A stretch of DNA of 64,000 nt from Rhizobium etli CFN 42 (GTDB lineage Bacteria; Pseudomonadota; Alphaproteobacteria; Rhizobiales; Rhizobiaceae). Below, one piece after another: positions 46,811-56,108 of this stretch. Made by a program: the position numbers and the translations under genes. The stretch is from assembly GCF_000092045.1 (NCBI RefSeq), contig NC_007766.1:186001-250000 (forward strand), read 5' to 3'. The notes beneath the pieces are model-generated. The model ran no database searches, was not told where the DNA came from, and was given only the letters and a program-made list of their open reading frames with translations. Position 1 is the first letter of the stretch, and each line of letters opens with the position of its first letter.

Positions 46811-47215
46811 TCAGGCCCCGGGCGCGATCAATCTCAATGAGGGGAAATAGCTGCGATAGCGGCCGAGGTCTCGTGTCAGGAGTGGCAGTTCTTGCACGGC
46901 AGCGTGAGCACCCATGAAGAAATCAGGAAGCACGCCGGTTCGGGTCCCTCCTGCCTTGCGATACTGCCTGAAGACCTTGCCGGCAAGAAACAAAGCGGGT
47001 TTCGGCATCGAGATCATCTCGAGCCCAGCCTCTTCCACAAAAGCCTCCAGCGCCTCGATTCTCTCGTATCGAACCGCAAGTTCGGCCTAAATTACATCGT
47101 TCATCAGGAGGGGGCCTTCTATACTTGCCGTCTCGAGCTGGGCGATAGACCAGTCCGCCCATTCCGGGTCGTTTGGCACGAGGTCCAGGAGCACATTGGT
47201 ATCGACGAGTGTCAC
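46811..47215 (-). pseudogene. vapC: VapC-type PIN toxin with in-frame stop
   Basis: Reading the minus strand from GTG at 47215 gives a normal VapC: TLVDTNVLLDLVPNDPEW at the start and DFFMGAHAAVQELPLLTRD with a C-terminal RYRSYFPSLRLIAP. Codon 43 is TAG (47087-47089), in the MNDVI-stop-AELAVRYE context where the family usually has Tyr. The frame is otherwise open to the TGA at 46811, for a total of about 134 residues. A 75-residue C-terminal fragment could start internally but lacks the first catalytic Asp. GTG overlaps the antitoxin stop (GTGA). Confidence 0.85.
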
Positions 47216-47445
47216 GTTTCGCCGCGCGTCAAAGCCATGATGGCGTTCGTGTCGAGGCCCTTGCCGGCATGGCCGCGCAGCTTCTCGAAGCGGCTCGCAG
47301 GTCGTTTCTTGTCGGCGCGCGTCAGAACCACGCTTCCGTCGGCAGCACGGTGAAAATCGACTTGGCTGCCGGGAACGATGCCGAGCATATTGCGTACGGG
47401 CTTCGAATTGGTGACTTGGCCTTTCGCGGTAACTGTCGTGGGCAT
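47212..47445 (-). CDS. vapB: AbrB/VapB-type antitoxin
   Basis: The 77-residue product has the SpoVT/AbrB swapped-hairpin domain (TTVTAKGQVTNSKPVRNMLG), where the usual IPKPVRD is altered to NSKPVRN, and a C-terminal toxin-binding tail (KGLDTNAIMALTRGET). I use the ATG at 47445; the frame extends to 47514 but only the shorter form fits the family. It is coupled to the broken toxin by a GTGA overlap. Without an active toxin it may be a remnant. Confidence 0.72.
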   Translation of the reverse strand: MPTTVTAKGQVTNSKPVRNMLGIVPGSQVDFHRAADGSVVLTRADKKRPASRFEKLRGHAGKGLDTNAIMALTRGET

Positions 47446-47513
47446 AACAGACGCCTTTGTAATACTCTCTTGGCAGAAGGTATTGCTACATTCGGCAAAA
47501 TTCAAAGTGGGCA

Positions 47514-48265
47514 CTAAGCCGCCATCGACTTGTAGAGCCAGTCGGAGAGCGTCTGGCTCCCCATGCGCGCTCCAACACCCGGAAGCAATACGTCACCGCT
47601 CAGTTCGACGCCGAAATACGAGGTGATGGGGTCGGTTATCACCTGCCGCTGGTCTTCGTTGGCGGCGAGATGATGCGGGCGATTTCATCGATGCCGAACT
47701 GTTCGGGGCCGCCGATCTCGATGATGTTGCCCAAGGGATCTCCTGTCGCCAGTTCCGCCAGTAATGCGGCGACTTCATGAGCCGCCACCGGCCTCGCGGA
47801 GGCCGGAGGCAAACGAACGACGTTGCCCTCGGCGCCGATGTCGATCACGCCGTTGATGAATTCGTAGAACTGCGTCGAGCGGAGAATCGTGTAGCGGCGA
47901 GCCGAGGCCCGAACGAGATTTTCCTGCACCGCTTTCGCGCGGAAATAGTCGCTTTCGACGAGGCGCGGCGTGCCAACTACAGAAAGCGCGAGATAATGCC
48001 GGACGCCGGCTTCCGCCGCGGCTGCGATCAGGTTCTTCGTCGATGCCTTGAAGAAATCGAGCGCCGAATTGTCGCCGAAGGAGGCGGCATTGGTCACATC
48101 GACAACGACTTCGGCACCTGTCATTGCCGCTGCCAGGCCCTTGCCGGTAACCGTATCGACGCCGAGCGACAAAGATGCGGCCGCGACGTCGTGGCCCGAG
48201 CGCCGCAGATCCGCCGCCAGTTGCGTTCCGATAAGGCCGCTTGCTCCCGCTACCACTATTTTCAT
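47514..48265 (-). pseudogene. NmrA-like NAD(P)-binding protein, frameshifted
   Basis: The N-terminal 205 or so residues read as an atypical SDR (VVAGASGLIGTQLAADLRRS). The frame ends early at 47639. In another frame the expected C-terminus continues: ANEDQRQVITDPITSYFGVE, then SQTLSDWLYKSMAA to TAG at 47514. The break is near 47669 and fits loss of one C (ATCATCTCGCC, expected ATCATCCTCGCC). The start ATG at 48265 is behind AGAGG. A sequencing error cannot be excluded. Confidence 0.75.
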
Positions 48266-48514
48266 ATCGGCCACCTCTGTTGCATCGTCCTCGTGCTTGC
48301 GCGGACGCAGAATGACCGGAACGCCGAGCGCCTTCCATCATGCCTGAGGTCAAACGTCCGAGACGCAGGGCATAGGGAAGCCAGCCCAACGTTTAGGAAG
48401 CCTCATCGGAAACACAAAAGGCTACGCCGGGGACCGAAAAATCGGCTCCATTCCCGCGCAATGCATGGGTTTCCATGAGTTGCGGTTGTGGTGCAGCAAG
48501 TTTACGGTTTCAAC

Positions 48515-51500
48515 ATGAGCGCGCCGGCCCCGAAATGGAAAACAACCGCTGCAGGACATGCTGACGATTCCCCGGCTTTGCCTGCCCGGCCGGAGCGAGG
48601 GATGGAAAGCGTCTGGTCTCACCGCCCCCCAATCCTGCGTCTGGCGCTTTTCTTCCTCGCCTATGTGCTCGCCTGCGGCTTCGCCCAGTCGCTCGCGGTG
48701 GTGCCGGGAACCGGTATTTCCATCTGGCCTCCGGCCGGGCTGTTCATCGCGACCCTGATCCTCGCCTCCCGACCCAGCTGGCCCTGGTGGATACTGGCCG
48801 GCTGCCTGGGAGAGATGTTCAGTAACGTCCTATGGTTCCATAGTCCGCAAGCTGCGGCCTTCCTGATCTATGTCGGCAACGCTCTCGAAGCTGTGGTCGC
48901 GGCATGGCTCGTCAACCGGACTTTGAAGCTCCCGGTTCGGCTCGAAACCCTGCAGGAAGTGACCGCATTCGTCATCATCAGCGCCGGAATTGCGCCAGCC
49001 GTCAGCGCGACCATCGGAAGCGCCACGCTTGCCTGGTTCAGCATCCAGTCGCAATCCTTTCTGACGGCCTGGCCCTTATGGTGGATCGGAGACGCGACCG
49101 GTGTCCTGATCGTGGCGCCGCTGGCGCTGGTTCTTTTCCACAGCTGGCGCGGCAAGACCCAGCTTTCGACCGGGCAATGGGTGGAAGCAGCCGTACTGGC
49201 GCTGATCTTTCTCGGCGTCGCCGTGCTTTCGCTGAGCGGCTACCTTCCCTTCGCCTATATTATCATGCCGCCTCTTCTTTGGGCCGCGGTCCGCTTCGAA
49301 TTCAAGGGAGCCGCGGTGTCGCTCGCTCTCCTCGCCCTGATCGCCGCCGTCTTCACGATAACCGGCGCCAGCCAATTCGCCGGCGATCCGGAGTCCCAGA
49401 AACACAATCAGGTCATGCTGCAGCTTTTTCTGGCGATCTCGGCATTCTCAGCGCTGATCGTCGCCGCCATATCGCGTCAGCATCAGCTGGCGGTGCTTTC
49501 GTTGCGTCAGAGCGTGGACGCGCTCAGCGAAAGGGAGCGGGAGTTGTCGCAGCTCGTGGACATGGTGCCGAGCCACGTCTGGCGCCTGAGACCCAACGGC
49601 GAGCCGACCTTCTTCAACAAACGCATGATCGACTTCCTCGGCATCGACGTCGCGGATTCAGACCGGCCTGATATGAGCCGGCTGGAGGCAGTCCTTCAAG
49701 CCATCGTTCATCCCGATGATACCGCGGCGTTCAGAGAATCGCTCAGCCATTGCCTCGTCACGGGCGAGAATTTCGCCATGCGGTATCGGCTGCGCCGCGC
49801 CGATGGCGTCTATCGTTGGATGTCGAGTCGCGCCGAGCCGATGCGCGATCAGGCGGGAAACATCGTTCAGTGGTACGGGCTTTGTCACGATATCGACGAT
49901 CAAGTCCACGCCGAAGAGGCCTTACGCCGGAGCGAACAGCAGTTGCAGCAGATGATCGACGCCGTTCCTGTCCGCATCTGGAGCGTGGAGCCGGCGGGCG
50001 GATCGATCTACTTCAACAAACGCTATCAGGATCACTTCCGCGCCGTCATTGACGATTTCGACGCCGACGGCGAACCGCGCATCGACGAGTTGCTGCAGCA
50101 GCTGATCCATCCCGATGAGGCGGCCGACGTTCAGCGCACGCTGAGCAATTGTTTCGAAAGCGGCGGCGGCGCCGCGATGCGGTTTCGCTGGCTTGAAAAG
50201 GACGGCATCTATCGCTGGGCGGAATGCAGGGTGGAGCCGCGGCGGGACGAGGATGGCAAGGTCGTGCAATGGTACGGCGTTTCCCTCGACATCGATGACG
50301 AGGTGCGGGCGCTGGAGGCCTTGCGCGATCGCGAGCGCGAACTCTCGCAGCTCGTGGATATGGTGCCGGTCCAGATCAGGCGCCTGACGCCGACAGGCGA
50401 GCCGGTCTTCTTCAACAAGCGCCTGATCGACTTTTTCGGTGTCGACGTCGGCGATATGGATAGGGCGGGCATGAGCCGTCTCTCGTCGGTCATTCATACG
50501 CTCGTCCACCCCGACGACGCACCGAGGCTGCTCGAGACGGTCCACCGCTCCCTCGCCAGCGGCGATCCCTTCACGATAAAATACCGCATGCGCCGTTTCG
50601 ACGGAACCTATCGCTGGGTCGATGGCCGCGCCGAGCCGCTGCGGGACCAGAACGGCGCGATCGTGCAATGGTATGTGATATCGGTCGACATCGACGATGA
50701 GATGCGCGCGCAGGAAGCCCTGCGCAACCGGGAGCACGAGCTCTCCCAGCTGGTGGACATGGTCCCGAGCCTGCTCTGGCGGCTCAATCCGGAAGGCGCC
50801 CCGACCTTCTTCAACAAACGCCTGATCGATTTCCTCGGTCTCGATGTTGCCGAGACGGAGAAACCCGGCATGAGTCGGCTGGCGGCCCTCATCGATGTCG
50901 CCGTCCATCCAGACGATGCGGAGAGCCTAGCCGAAGCGCTCAACCATTCCCTCGCCACCGGCGAACGCTTCTCGAAGCAATATCGCCTGCGGCGCGCCGA
51001 CGGCGTCTACCGCTGGCTGAAAGGCAGCGCCGAGCCGCTGCGAGACGAAAGCGGGCGGATCGTTCAGTGGTACGGTCTCTCGCACGACATTGACGACCAG
51101 TTGCGCATCGAAGAGGCGCTGCGAGAGCGGGAACGGTCTCTGTGGCAGATCGTCGAAACGCTGCCTATCATGATCGACTGCGCGGCTCCCGACGGCGAGC
51201 CGGTCTATCGCAATCCGCAGCTTCGCGACTTTCTAGGATACAAACTCGAAGACCTTGATGGAACCGGCAAGTCACGGCTGGCCGGCACGCTCGATGCCGG
51301 CGTTCATCCCGACGACCTCGCCGATGTCAAGGAGAAATACGCCCATTCGCTCGCCACCGGCGAACCCTATGCGCGCCGGCACCGCCTGCGGCGGTTCGAC
51401 GGCGACTATCGTTGGGTCGAGACGCGGGCCGCACCAATGCGCGATGGCGAGGGCGCGATCGTGCAGTGGAACGTCATATGCCTCGATATCGACGGCGAGG

Positions 51501-52237
51501 TTCGGGCGCAGGAAGAACTGCGCTTGACGCAAGAAGGACTTGCCCGGGCGAGCCAGGCAGCAAGCCTCGCCGAGCTTTCCGCCTCGATCGCGCACGAGGT
51601 GAACCAGCCCCTGGCGGCCGTCGTGGCGAATTCCCACGCCTGCCAGCGCTGGCTGACGGCCGATCCGCCGAATATGGAGCGGGCGCAGAGAACCGTCGAG
51701 CGCATCATCCGGGACGCCAATTCGGCGGCTGAGGTCGTCGGCCGCATTCGCGCCTTGTTCAAACAATCCGCGGACAAAAGGGTTCAGACGACGCTTTCCA
51801 ACGTCATCGACGAAGTGCGCAGCCTGATCGCCGACGAAGCCTGGCGGCGGGGCGTCCGCATCGACGTCGACGTTGACGACAGCTTGCCGTCCATCGCGCT
51901 CGACCGCATCCAGATCCAGCAGGTTCTGATCAATCTCATCCGCAACGGCATCGAGGCCCTGGACGCCACGACAAGCGACAGGGTGGTCGAGATACGCTCG
52001 CACCTAGTCGGCAATGCCGTCCAGACCGAGATCCGCGATCGGGGGCGCGGCATCGAGTTTCCCGAAAAGATGTTCGAGCCTTTCTTCAGCACGAAGGAAA
52101 GCGGCATGGGCATGGGGCTGGCGATCTGCCGCTCGATCGTCGAGCTGCATGGCGGACGATTGTGGGCGGAGAAGAACCAACCGCACGGAGCGACGTTGAT
52201 CTTTTCATTGCCGGTTGAAACGAAGGCGGCGTCATGA
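48515..52237 (+). CDS. MASE1 sensor histidine kinase with five PAS domains
   Basis: About 1240 residues. Numbering below counts from a GTG at 48488; the ATG at 48515 is residue 10. An N-terminal MASE1 membrane domain (about 45-335, eight or so hydrophobic helices) precedes five PAS/PAC units of about 130 residues at 350-475, 480-608, 612-742, 747-875 and 880-1006. The kinase core has His1036 in SASIAHEVNQPLAAVVANSH, an N-box QQVLINLIRNGIEAL, DRGRGIE and GMGMGLAI. No receiver domain is attached. PAS1, 3 and 4 share RERELSQLVDMVP, indicating tandem duplication. Neither start has a good ribosome site. Confidence 0.9.
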   Translation: MSAPAPKWKTTAAGHADDSPALPARPERGMESVWSHRPPILRLALFFLAYVLACGFAQSLAVVPGTGISIWPPAGLFIATLILASRPSWPWWILAGCLGEMFSNVLWFHSPQAAAFLIYVGNALEAVVAAWLVNRTLKLPVRLETLQEVTAFVIISAGIAPAVSATIGSATLAWFSIQSQSFLTAWPLWWIGDATGVLIVAPLALVLFHSWRGKTQLSTGQWVEAAVLALIFLGVAVLSLSGYLPFAYIIMPPLLWAAVRFEFKGAAVSLALLALIAAVFTITGASQFAGDPESQKHNQVMLQLFLAISAFSALIVAAISRQHQLAVLSLRQSVDALSERERELSQLVDMVPSHVWRLRPNGEPTFFNKRMIDFLGIDVADSDRPDMSRLEAVLQAIVHPDDTAAFRESLSHCLVTGENFAMRYRLRRADGVYRWMSSRAEPMRDQAGNIVQWYGLCHDIDDQVHAEEALRRSEQQLQQMIDAVPVRIWSVEPAGGSIYFNKRYQDHFRAVIDDFDADGEPRIDELLQQLIHPDEAADVQRTLSNCFESGGGAAMRFRWLEKDGIYRWAECRVEPRRDEDGKVVQWYGVSLDIDDEVRALEALRDRERELSQLVDMVPVQIRRLTPTGEPVFFNKRLIDFFGVDVGDMDRAGMSRLSSVIHTLVHPDDAPRLLETVHRSLASGDPFTIKYRMRRFDGTYRWVDGRAEPLRDQNGAIVQWYVISVDIDDEMRAQEALRNREHELSQLVDMVPSLLWRLNPEGAPTFFNKRLIDFLGLDVAETEKPGMSRLAALIDVAVHPDDAESLAEALNHSLATGERFSKQYRLRRADGVYRWLKGSAEPLRDESGRIVQWYGLSHDIDDQLRIEEALRERERSLWQIVETLPIMIDCAAPDGEPVYRNPQLRDFLGYKLEDLDGTGKSRLAGTLDAGVHPDDLADVKEKYAHSLATGEPYARRHRLRRFDGDYRWVETRAAPMRDGEGAIVQWNVICLDIDGEVRAQEELRLTQEGLARASQAASLAELSASIAHEVNQPLAAVVANSHACQRWLTADPPNMERAQRTVERIIRDANSAAEVVGRIRALFKQSADKRVQTTLSNVIDEVRSLIADEAWRRGVRIDVDVDDSLPSIALDRIQIQQVLINLIRNGIEALDATTSDRVVEIRSHLVGNAVQTEIRDRGRGIEFPEKMFEPFFSTKESGMGMGLAICRSIVELHGGRLWAEKNQPHGATLIFSLPVETKAAS

Positions 52238-52875
52238 CGACCGATGACCATATCGTCTTCATCGTAGATGATGATGAACGCATCCGGGAGGCTCTCGGCG
52301 AGCTGCTGGACTCGCATGGCATACGCGCCATCGCCTTCGAGTCGGCCTGCGACTATGTGCAAGCGGATAAGCCGGATGTTCCGGCCTGCCTTATCCTCGA
52401 TATCGAACTGCCCGATATCAACGGCCTCGACCTACAGCGGCAGATCGCCGACGGCGATCATCCGCCGATCGTCTTCGTCACCGGACATGGCGACATCCCC
52501 TCCTCCGTGCGCGCCATCAAGCGCGGCGCGGTCGATTTTCTCACCAAGCCCTTCAGCGATGAGCACCTTATGGCGGCGATCCAGGCGGCGATCGCCCAGG
52601 ATCGGGAAAAGAGGACCGAGCGCGCCGAACTCGGCATGCTGAAGCAGCACTATCTCGACCTGACACCGCGTGAACGCGAGGTGTTGCCGCTCGTCGTCAG
52701 CGGCCTTCTCAACAAGCAGGCAGCGGCAGAACTGGGGATCAGCGAAGTCACGCTGCAGATCCACAGAAGAAACGTGATGCAGAAGATGGCGGCGGCATCG
52801 CTCGCCGACCTCGTGCGCATCGCGGAGAAACTGGAAATACCGATAACCCACTCGCGCCGGGTGGGAGGGAATTGA
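52234..52875 (+). CDS. FixJ-type response regulator
   Basis: The 213-residue regulator has a receiver domain with phospho-acceptor Asp56 (CLILDIELPD) and Lys in FLTKPFS. A LuxR/NarL helix-turn-helix follows (LTPREREVLPLVVSGLLNKQ). It overlaps the kinase stop by 4 bp and is its likely partner. It ends 2 bp before the receiver-only gene. Confidence 0.9.
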   Translation: MTTDDHIVFIVDDDERIREALGELLDSHGIRAIAFESACDYVQADKPDVPACLILDIELPDINGLDLQRQIADGDHPPIVFVTGHGDIPSSVRAIKRGAVDFLTKPFSDEHLMAAIQAAIAQDREKRTERAELGMLKQHYLDLTPREREVLPLVVSGLLNKQAAAELGISEVTLQIHRRNVMQKMAAASLADLVRIAEKLEIPITHSRRVGGN

Positions 52876-52877
52876 AC

Positions 52878-53255
52878 ATGAACAAGACAAGACATGTCGT
52901 GGCAATTGTCGACGACGATCCAAGACTCCTTGAATCGATGAGCGACCTTCTGGAATCGGCGGGCTATGTCGCCCGCGCCTTCTCGTCGGCAGGCTCGCTG
53001 CTCGTCAACGGGCTGTCGGACCTGGATCTGCTCATCACCGACATCGGAATGCCCGGCATAGACGGCTTCGAACTTCGTGACCTCGTCAGGAAATCACGTC
53101 CGGAGCTGCCGGTTTTCCTGATCACGGGCCGCCACGAGATCGCGGATCAGGGCCGCGCTCAAGGCGCCGGCGGATTCTTCCGCAAGCCATTCGATGCCCA
53201 GGCCCTGATCGCGGCCATCGCCAATGCCTTACACAAATCGAGAGATGGAGGGTGA
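52878..53255 (+). CDS. single-domain response regulator
   Basis: The 125-residue receiver has acidic residues VDDDPR and Asp55 (LLITDIGMPG) and no output domain. The start at 52878 fits better than 52872. It may be a phosphate sink or a shuttle for the neighbouring kinase. The stop is 1 bp before the next gene. Confidence 0.85.
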   Translation: MNKTRHVVAIVDDDPRLLESMSDLLESAGYVARAFSSAGSLLVNGLSDLDLLITDIGMPGIDGFELRDLVRKSRPELPVFLITGRHEIADQGRAQGAGGFFRKPFDAQALIAAIANALHKSRDGG

Positions 53256-53256
53256 C

Positions 53257-53949
53257 ATGAGGGTTGACCAGCCGTTCGTTCGTAGATCGGCGCCTTTGTC
53301 AGCGCAGCGTGAACGTGAAGAGGATCAGCCGCTCGTCATGATCGTGGACGACGACGCATCCGTTCGCGAGGCGCTGTCGGAGCTGATCCTGTCGGCCGGT
53401 TTTCAGCCGGTCAGCTTCGCTTCGACCCGCGAACTGCTCGACGCGGATATATTGGACAGACCCGGCTGCCTGATCCTCGATGTGCGCATGCCGGGGGCAA
53501 GCGGCCTCCACCTGCAGAGCCATCTGGCCGAGAACGGCATTGCCAAGCCGATCATCTTCCTGACCGGCCATGGCGATATCCCGATGACTGTCCAGGCGAT
53601 GAAAGCCGGCGCCGTGGATTTCCTCACCAAGCCGGCGCGGGATCAGACGCTGCTCGATGCCGTGACAGCAGCCATCGTCATGGACGGCGAACGACGAGCG
53701 GAAGCGGCGATCGCCAATCGCAATATCGAACGGCTGGAGACGCTGACGCAGCGCGAGCGCGAAGTTCTGCACCAAGTGGCACGCGGGCGCCTCAACAAGC
53801 AGATCGCCTTCGACCTTGGCATCAGCGAAGTGACCGTCAAGCTACATCGCAGCAATGTCATGCACAAGATGCAGGCCGCCTCGATCGGCGAACTGATCCG
53901 GGCCTGGGAAACATTGCCGGCGCAGATGCGTCAGGCTGGGGCGCGATAG
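53257..53949 (+). CDS. FixJ-type response regulator, second
   Basis: The 230-residue regulator has a 25-residue N-terminal extension, a receiver with Asp75 (CLILDVRMPG) and the conserved FLTKPARD, and a LuxR-type helix-turn-helix (LTQREREVLHQVARGRLNKQ). The ATG at 53257 lies behind GGAGGG. It is closely related in layout to the 52234 regulator, which suggests that the operon carries two output branches. Confidence 0.88.
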   Translation: MRVDQPFVRRSAPLSAQREREEDQPLVMIVDDDASVREALSELILSAGFQPVSFASTRELLDADILDRPGCLILDVRMPGASGLHLQSHLAENGIAKPIIFLTGHGDIPMTVQAMKAGAVDFLTKPARDQTLLDAVTAAIVMDGERRAEAAIANRNIERLETLTQREREVLHQVARGRLNKQIAFDLGISEVTVKLHRSNVMHKMQAASIGELIRAWETLPAQMRQAGAR

Positions 53950-54058
53950 CGTCTAATCAAGGAGCCAAGAGCGCCGGCTGTCCATTTGATGCACGCCGTA
54001 TCCGATTCACGCCAAAAAAGACGATGCGGCGCCGGCAATGGGTTTCGGCTCCGCACGC

Positions 54059-54074
54059 TTGCGTTATCTCTAAA
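54059..54074 (-). promoter_or_regulatory. NolR-box-like sequence
   Basis: On the minus strand TTTAG-N9-AA matches the described NolR motif (A/T)TTAG-N9-A(T/A), about 60 bp upstream of the ArsR/NolR-like gene. The motif is degenerate and may occur by chance. Confidence 0.25.
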
Positions 54075-54132
54075 TTAAAGTTCGGGGATATGACATCGTA
54101 CCCGGCTTTGGTTCCCCAAAGGAGATCTCGCC

Positions 54133-54486
54133 TTGAACAATCAATCGTCAGTCGCGCCTTCCCCTAAAACCAATGCCTTCGACAACGAAGCAAACTTCCT
54201 GTCGGCTATGGGGAATTCCAAACGGCTTCACATTCTGCATCTGTTGACCGAAGGAGAAATGTCCGTAACCGTCCTGGCTGACGAAGTGGGATTGAGCCAA
54301 TCTTCGACGTCTCAGCATCTGGCAATTCTTCGAGAACAGGAACTCGTGCAGACGCGAAGGGCTGCGCAGACGATCTACTATTCACTTCAATCGGACGGGG
54401 TCAGGGCAATGCTCGATACGCTCGCGGACATTTTCGGATCGCATCGCCGTACGGCGGCTGAACCTACCCGAGCCGTGGGCACCTAA
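54133..54486 (+). CDS. ArsR-family regulator, NolR-like
   Basis: The 117-residue winged-helix product has FLSAMGNSKRLHILHLLTEG and the recognition region VGLSQSSTSQHLAILREQ, then LVQTRRAAQTIYYSLQSDGV. These segments closely recall NolR, the regulator of nodulation and symbiosis genes. The metal-binding Cys box of ArsR/SmtB is not present, so it is probably not a metal sensor. The start is TTG at 54133 behind AAGGAGAT. Confidence 0.85.
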   Translation: MNNQSSVAPSPKTNAFDNEANFLSAMGNSKRLHILHLLTEGEMSVTVLADEVGLSQSSTSQHLAILREQELVQTRRAAQTIYYSLQSDGVRAMLDTLADIFGSHRRTAAEPTRAVGT

Positions 54487-54681
54487 CGCCAATGGCGGAA
54501 CGCTGATGCTGCCGCTCATGATTGGTCTCCAATTCTGCTGACATGCCCCTCGACCACATCGAGCGCTGATGTACGTTTGATGTACGCCTCCTAGACCACG
54601 GTGTGATTACGCCTCCATTGCGAATGGCGATAATGAACCACATCAGGAACGGAACGAACGGCCCGGCGCATGGAGGCGGTC

Positions 54682-55347
54682 ATGGACGTATATGAGGCAG
54701 TCACAAGCCGGAGGTCGGTGCGCGGATTTAAAGACCAGCCTGTGGCGATGGAGATACTTGAGCGCGTGCTGACCGCCGCGGCTTGGTCGCCGTCGGGATC
54801 GAACATCCAGCCGTGGAATACCTACGTGATGACCGGTGCGCCGCTGACCGAACTCAAGACGTCAGCTGTCGAGCGCGTGGCGCATGGCGAGGCCTGGGAC
54901 GAGCGGCAGTATGAGATGTACCCGTCCGTGCTGAAGCCGCCGTACGGCGAGCGCCGCTCCGCCTTCGGCAAGGAGCGCTACAGCGCGCTCGGCATTGCGC
55001 GCGAGGACTGGGAGGCGCGCCAGCGGGCAGCAATCGCCAACTGGAATTGCTTCGGCGCGCCCGCCGCCCTGTTCTGCTACATCGACCGCGACTTGGGTCT
55101 GCCCCAATGGGCCGACGTCGGAATGTATCTGCAGACCGTGATGCTGCTACTCCGCGCCGAAGGACTGCACAGTTGCCCGCAGATGGCGTGGTCGCAGGTT
55201 CGCGAGACGGTCGCCGAGGTCCTGTCGCCGCCCGATGGGCTGATCCTCTTCTGCGGCATGTCGATCGGCTACGAAGACCCTGCGGTAAGTTACGCCCGTA
55301 CGGGCCGCGCCCCGCTGGCTGAGACGGTCACGTTTATCGGCGAATAG
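54682..55347 (+). CDS. nitroreductase-family protein
   Basis: The 221-residue FMN-dependent nitroreductase has the SRRSVRGFKDQPV N-terminal motif, a WSPSGSNIQPWNTYV flavin-binding region and a C-terminal GYEDPAVSYARTGRA. The start at 54682 has GGAGG six bases upstream; an ATG at 54670 would overlap that site. Substrates could be quinones or nitro compounds. It precedes the FMN reductase gene and may be regulated by the ArsR protein. Confidence 0.86.
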   Translation: MDVYEAVTSRRSVRGFKDQPVAMEILERVLTAAAWSPSGSNIQPWNTYVMTGAPLTELKTSAVERVAHGEAWDERQYEMYPSVLKPPYGERRSAFGKERYSALGIAREDWEARQRAAIANWNCFGAPAALFCYIDRDLGLPQWADVGMYLQTVMLLLRAEGLHSCPQMAWSQVRETVAEVLSPPDGLILFCGMSIGYEDPAVSYARTGRAPLAETVTFIGE

Positions 55348-55430
55348 TTGCTTGCGCCCAAAGGACAGAGACCCCGTCGAGAATTCCGCGTATGATAGGT
55401 TTTCTATCATGCGGGATACTGGAGAACGCC

Positions 55431-56003
55431 ATGACCACGCATAAAGTAGGCTATCTTATCGGCAGCTTGGCCAAGGGCTCGATCAACCGCAAGCTCGCCA
55501 AGGCGCTGGTGCGCGTCGCCCCACCGGAACTTGAAATGTCAGAGATATCCTTCAAGGACCTGCCACTCTACAGTTACGATTACGACGCCGATTACCCTCC
55601 GGCCGGCAGGGCATTCAAGGCGGCAATCGCGGCCGTCGACGCCGTGCTTTTCGTGACGCCCGAATACAATCGATCCATTCCCGGCGGGCTGAAAAACGCA
55701 ATCGACTGGGCGAGCCGCCCCTACGGCACCAACTCATTCACACGTAAGCCGTCGGCGGTGATCGGCACGTCGCCGGGCGCCATCGGCACAGCCGTCGCCC
55801 AGCAGAATTTGCGCAGCGTGCTCAGTTTCTGCAACTCTCCGCAGATGAATGCTCCGGAAGCCTACATCCAGTTCACTCCGGGGCTGATCACCGATGACGG
55901 CGAGGTCACGAACGAGGCCACGGCAGAATTCCTCCGCAAGTTCATGCAGGACTTCCATCTCTTCATCGCGAGGGTTCGCTCAGTGCTGCCGAAAGATGCC
56001 TAA
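55431..56003 (+). CDS. NADPH-dependent FMN reductase
   Basis: The 190-residue flavodoxin-like reductase has an FMN loop GSLAKGSINRKLAK and the conserved TPEYNRSIPGGLKNAIDW motif. The start at 55431 is behind GGAGAA. Related enzymes reduce quinones, azo dyes or chromate. It probably works in redox defence along with the nitroreductase upstream. Confidence 0.87.
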   Translation: MTTHKVGYLIGSLAKGSINRKLAKALVRVAPPELEMSEISFKDLPLYSYDYDADYPPAGRAFKAAIAAVDAVLFVTPEYNRSIPGGLKNAIDWASRPYGTNSFTRKPSAVIGTSPGAIGTAVAQQNLRSVLSFCNSPQMNAPEAYIQFTPGLITDDGEVTNEATAEFLRKFMQDFHLFIARVRSVLPKDA

Positions 56004-56108
56004 GGGCGCTTGGCATGGGATCGCGATGTTCCTACAATGCCTGCAAACTTCGCCCAGGAGCTGGCTGCCTCATTCCGGCGGCCAGCTCTGGTTTAGCGTG
56101 TAACACCC

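Noticed and set aside
46923-47162. 79-residue open frame overlapping the PIN toxin
   Set aside because: It is a shadow frame of the interrupted vapC; the conserved PIN residues are in the other frame.
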